Assembly (NCBI GenBank): GCA_001970855.1
Contig: LSSN01000276.1
Span: 25,450-60,070 of the forward strand
Source: Smittium culicis
Taxonomy: Eukaryota > Kickxellomycota > Harpellomycetes > Harpellales > Legeriomycetaceae
Reading direction: 5' to 3'
Length of the DNA: 34,621 bases
Shown here: in pieces, positions 32,365 to 34,621 of the stretch
Layout of the letters: each line of letters opens with the position of its first letter
How positions within the stretch are numbered: the stretch's first letter is position 1
Translations under genes and position numbers: made by a program
Notes under the pieces: model-generated
Seen by the model: the letters and a program-made list of their open reading frames with translations, nothing else
The model's database searches: none
Told to the model about the DNA's origin: nothing

Positions 32365-34054
32365 GGCATTAAGATTCCGGCAAGTAGCGTTTGTTGAAGG
32401 ATTGGAGAATTGAGAATAATATACTATACTATATTATATTTACTTAAAATATATAGCATCATTAATAAGTGATGAATATTATGTATTATATATAATAAAA
32501 TAAAAATTAAAAAAACGAGGAGGATATATTTTCTAAATGTGAATATATACTTATTAATAATTGTGATCAAACGTTTTTATAGTTTTTGATAAATTTATTG
32601 AGTATATCAATTGATGAGTTTATTTTGAATAATTGAAATATCCAATCAACGCTCAATAACGCTATTATCCAGGGTCAGATTCTATCATACAAGATCTGGT
32701 CAATCAACGTCGTTAAAATTATCCTGTCGTCCAATTATAAAACCACACTTATTTTCTTGCTTTTATTTTTTTCTATGAATGGTTTATTGTAAATAAGAGT
32801 TAATTTTAAAATTGACTTTGCATTAAATTATATTTGGCTGAGCAATTGAAAAATGTATTACTATCTCGCGATACTATCGAAGTTGCTTCGGTTTAATTAA
32901 ATAAAGATGGGTTCAAGAACGAGAAAAACTAAATATTCAATGTATTTTTAGTCCTTACTTATAAACACATTTTAGATACAAGCTACTGCCTTTTATTGAT
33001 AGAGAATTTATTTATCCCAGAGCTCGAAAATTAAGATTAATTTCAAAATAGTTGCAATTAATGAAGCTCAAAATCTTTTTATTCTAGCATCGGTATCACG
33101 GAGTTAAGATATTTTCTTTATTATAGTTTTTCATAATTTTTTTTACACATAGAGTTATTTTCAATTATAAAAACTAGTAAATAAATATATTCGGTGATAT
33201 GGTTGGTGTATTCAGTATAAATAATTATCACTTAATTTTAAAAGTTTAGGAATCAGTTGAATTAGTAATTCAAGAATCCGAATGAATTTTTTTATTTATT
33301 TAAAACTTAGAATTGTAAAAGATTAAATAATTTCTCTCTATCATAATTTAAAACTTGTAAATTTAATCACTTTTTAAATTTTTTTTATACAATGAGATTA
33401 ATAAAAATAAATCTAAAGTACAAAAAAACTAATATAAAATGAAAATTCAATCGGTAACCTTTCTACTGTTCTAAAAGCCACATAACCACTGGTTATTGGT
33501 CCGAATAGATTGATAAATAAAATACAATTTTTAGTATAAGAGATCTAAAAACATGAATTCCAACCATTAATTTGGTTATCTCCATTTCATAAATCTTTTC
33601 TGAATTACCACCTTAATTCTACAACAAAGATGGGAAAAGCTCTACCTCTCACGAGTCATTTCTCCGATTAACTTCAATCGCGCCGCACTGAAATTTAATA
33701 GTGGAATTATATATATATAACTTATCAGAACAGGTAAGAATCCTCTGATCATCGATGATCGTCGATAATCGTCGATTTCTCCATCTGCTACAGCTTGGAA
33801 GTATGAGATCTACGTTTCAAAAGAATAAAAGCTGTAACAGGCGGAAAAAAATTTTTTTTTTTTGCTAGAAGATTTTAATACATGATAGGAGTTTGCATAG
33901 CCCATAATTATCTCATAAGAATCAGCCAAATATGCTGAATGCCTAGCTTCAAGACAGAATACATTGCTGAAGGTCAACATAATTGCTTTTTTTTCTGATC
34001 TTACAATTAACCATATACTGGTAGAAAATATACCAGTTTATTCGTCATTACCAG
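32365..34054. other. Intergenic region between F-box gene and retroelement fragment
   Basis: 1.7 kb of mostly A+T-rich DNA with no credible ORF. It holds the promoter of the F-box gene at its left end. A richer patch at 33600-33800 contains a 14-bp palindrome and 10-bp repeats. A run of T at about 33850-33862 could be the reverse of a poly(A) tail. Confidence 0.45.
33747..33776. repeat. Palindrome followed by 10-bp direct repeats
   Basis: GATCATCGATGATC (33747-33760) is a perfect 14-bp palindrome. It overlaps a 10-bp unit that repeats as GATGATCGTC and GATAATCGTC, followed by GAT. Its role is unknown; it could bind a dimeric regulator. Confidence 0.7.
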
Positions 34055-34621
34055 TCAATTATCGTGATTATAGTTTAGCCATTTGAATTTCGAGAGCAGA
34101 ATTTTTTTGATCCACCGGGTACTCCCGGTCACCCAGGTAGCCATCCTGGCCTTCATCGGTGCCTTGATGAGGTCGGCAATCCATTTTTTTGATGTTGGCC
34201 ACTTATGGTATGCACGCTCACGGGCTGTGCTGGTGCGCATGAACACTGAGCTTATGCCCAGTTCATCCCTGATGCGCTCCATGGCCGCTGATTTCCCGAC
34301 ATTGGCAGCCATTCGGATTGCCTTGTCGATTTCTGACTGTATGGGCTTGCATCTGGCTTCGCTCATGCCAAATGTCTCCCCACCGTAACATCCAATCGGC
34401 ATCAGAACCGAATTGATGAACTTTATTTTTAGTGCTGTGAGCACATCAGACCGTCTCAGAAAGCTGTAGGCAGCGTATACAGCCTTCCTGACCTTATTCT
34501 TGTTGTTCTTGATCGTCCCAGATACATCCCACTTGCTATTCATAATATAGCCCAAGTAGGTGTACTGGTCGGTGGAGTCGACTTTTTGGCCCTGCAGGGT
34601 CATATCAGTAGTCAACTCCCC
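34055..34621 (-). mobile_element. Non-LTR (LINE-type) retrotransposon, C-terminal part of reverse transcriptase ORF
   Basis: The frame is open to the right edge, so the 5' part lies outside the window. About 188 residues are visible. They fit the thumb and downstream region of LINE reverse transcriptases: DSTDQYTYLGYIMNSKWDVS, then NKVRKAVYAAYSFLRRSDVL, ALKIKFINSVLMPIGCYGGE, an IQSEIDKAIRMAANVG helix and WPTSKKWIADLIKAPMKARM. The catalytic FADD region would lie upstream, beyond the edge. G+C is about half down to roughly 34105, then drops abruptly to the host level. The last ~15 residues (LLSKFKWLNYNHDN) are encoded by A+T-rich DNA, as if the reading runs into flanking sequence. That suggests a copy truncated at its 3' side. 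Whether the whole copy is intact cannot be judged here. Confidence 0.8.

Noticed and set aside
33600..33860. Possible tRNA or other Pol III gene ending in a T run
   Set aside because: I found no A-box/B-box pair or cloverleaf; the T run alone is not evidence in this composition.

Overview
The window is nuclear DNA of a very A+T-rich eukaryote, almost certainly a fungus. Six genes carry small spliceosomal introns (24 in all, most 65-175 nt, with GT...AG ends). The proteins are fungal in architecture: an Mph1/FANCM helicase, a Dia2/Pof3-type TPR-F-box-LRR protein, a kleisin with a yeast-like separase site, and a Pet112-type GatB. Low G+C, Asn/Ser-rich linkers and a piece of a GC-rich LINE-type retroelement would suit an early-diverging (zoopagomycete/Kickxellomycotina, e.g. 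Harpellales-like) fungus. That placement is inference.

Layout. 328-6841 (+): a three-exon FANCM/Mph1-family DNA translocase of 2124 residues. 7179-8816 (-): seven-exon trimethylguanosine synthase TGS1. 9367-12421 (-): eight-exon mitochondrial glutamyl-tRNA(Gln) amidotransferase subunit B. 12.5-16.4 kb: five short elements with inverted-repeat ends (MITE-like), with a small secreted-protein gene (13409-13876, -) among them. 16.4-19.1 kb: gene-free A+T-rich DNA. 19123-19464 (+): a short, intronless DUF962/Mpo1-like membrane protein, much richer in G+C than its surroundings. 19820-21912 (-): five-exon ACOT9-like mitochondrial acyl-CoA thioesterase. 21.9-26.0 kb: gene-free. 25993-26391 (+): a small protein with a CCCH zinc-binding motif. 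27316-29472 (+): two-exon cohesin kleisin RAD21/SCC1. 29886-32364 (-): five-exon Dia2/Pof3-like F-box protein. 34055 to the right edge (-): 3' part of a non-LTR retrotransposon reverse transcriptase.

The genes are not an operon. Three of them (FANCM/Mph1, RAD21, Dia2/Pof3) act in replication-fork and chromosome maintenance, and two (GatB, ACOT9-like) are predicted mitochondrial. Neighbours are mostly convergent (FANCM/TGS1, DUF962/ACOT, RAD21/Dia2) with 340-415 bp between stop codons.

The most original signals are the cluster of ~250-bp inverted-repeat elements at 12.8-16.3 kb, the RG-rich insertion inside the FANCM helicase core, the cysteine cluster in the Dia2-like LRR domain, the CCCH orphan protein and the codon-distinct DUF962 gene. 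I found no rRNA, no convincing tRNA and no CRISPR. All exon joins were derived by hand from reading frame, splice signals and family alignment, and are unverified by transcripts.
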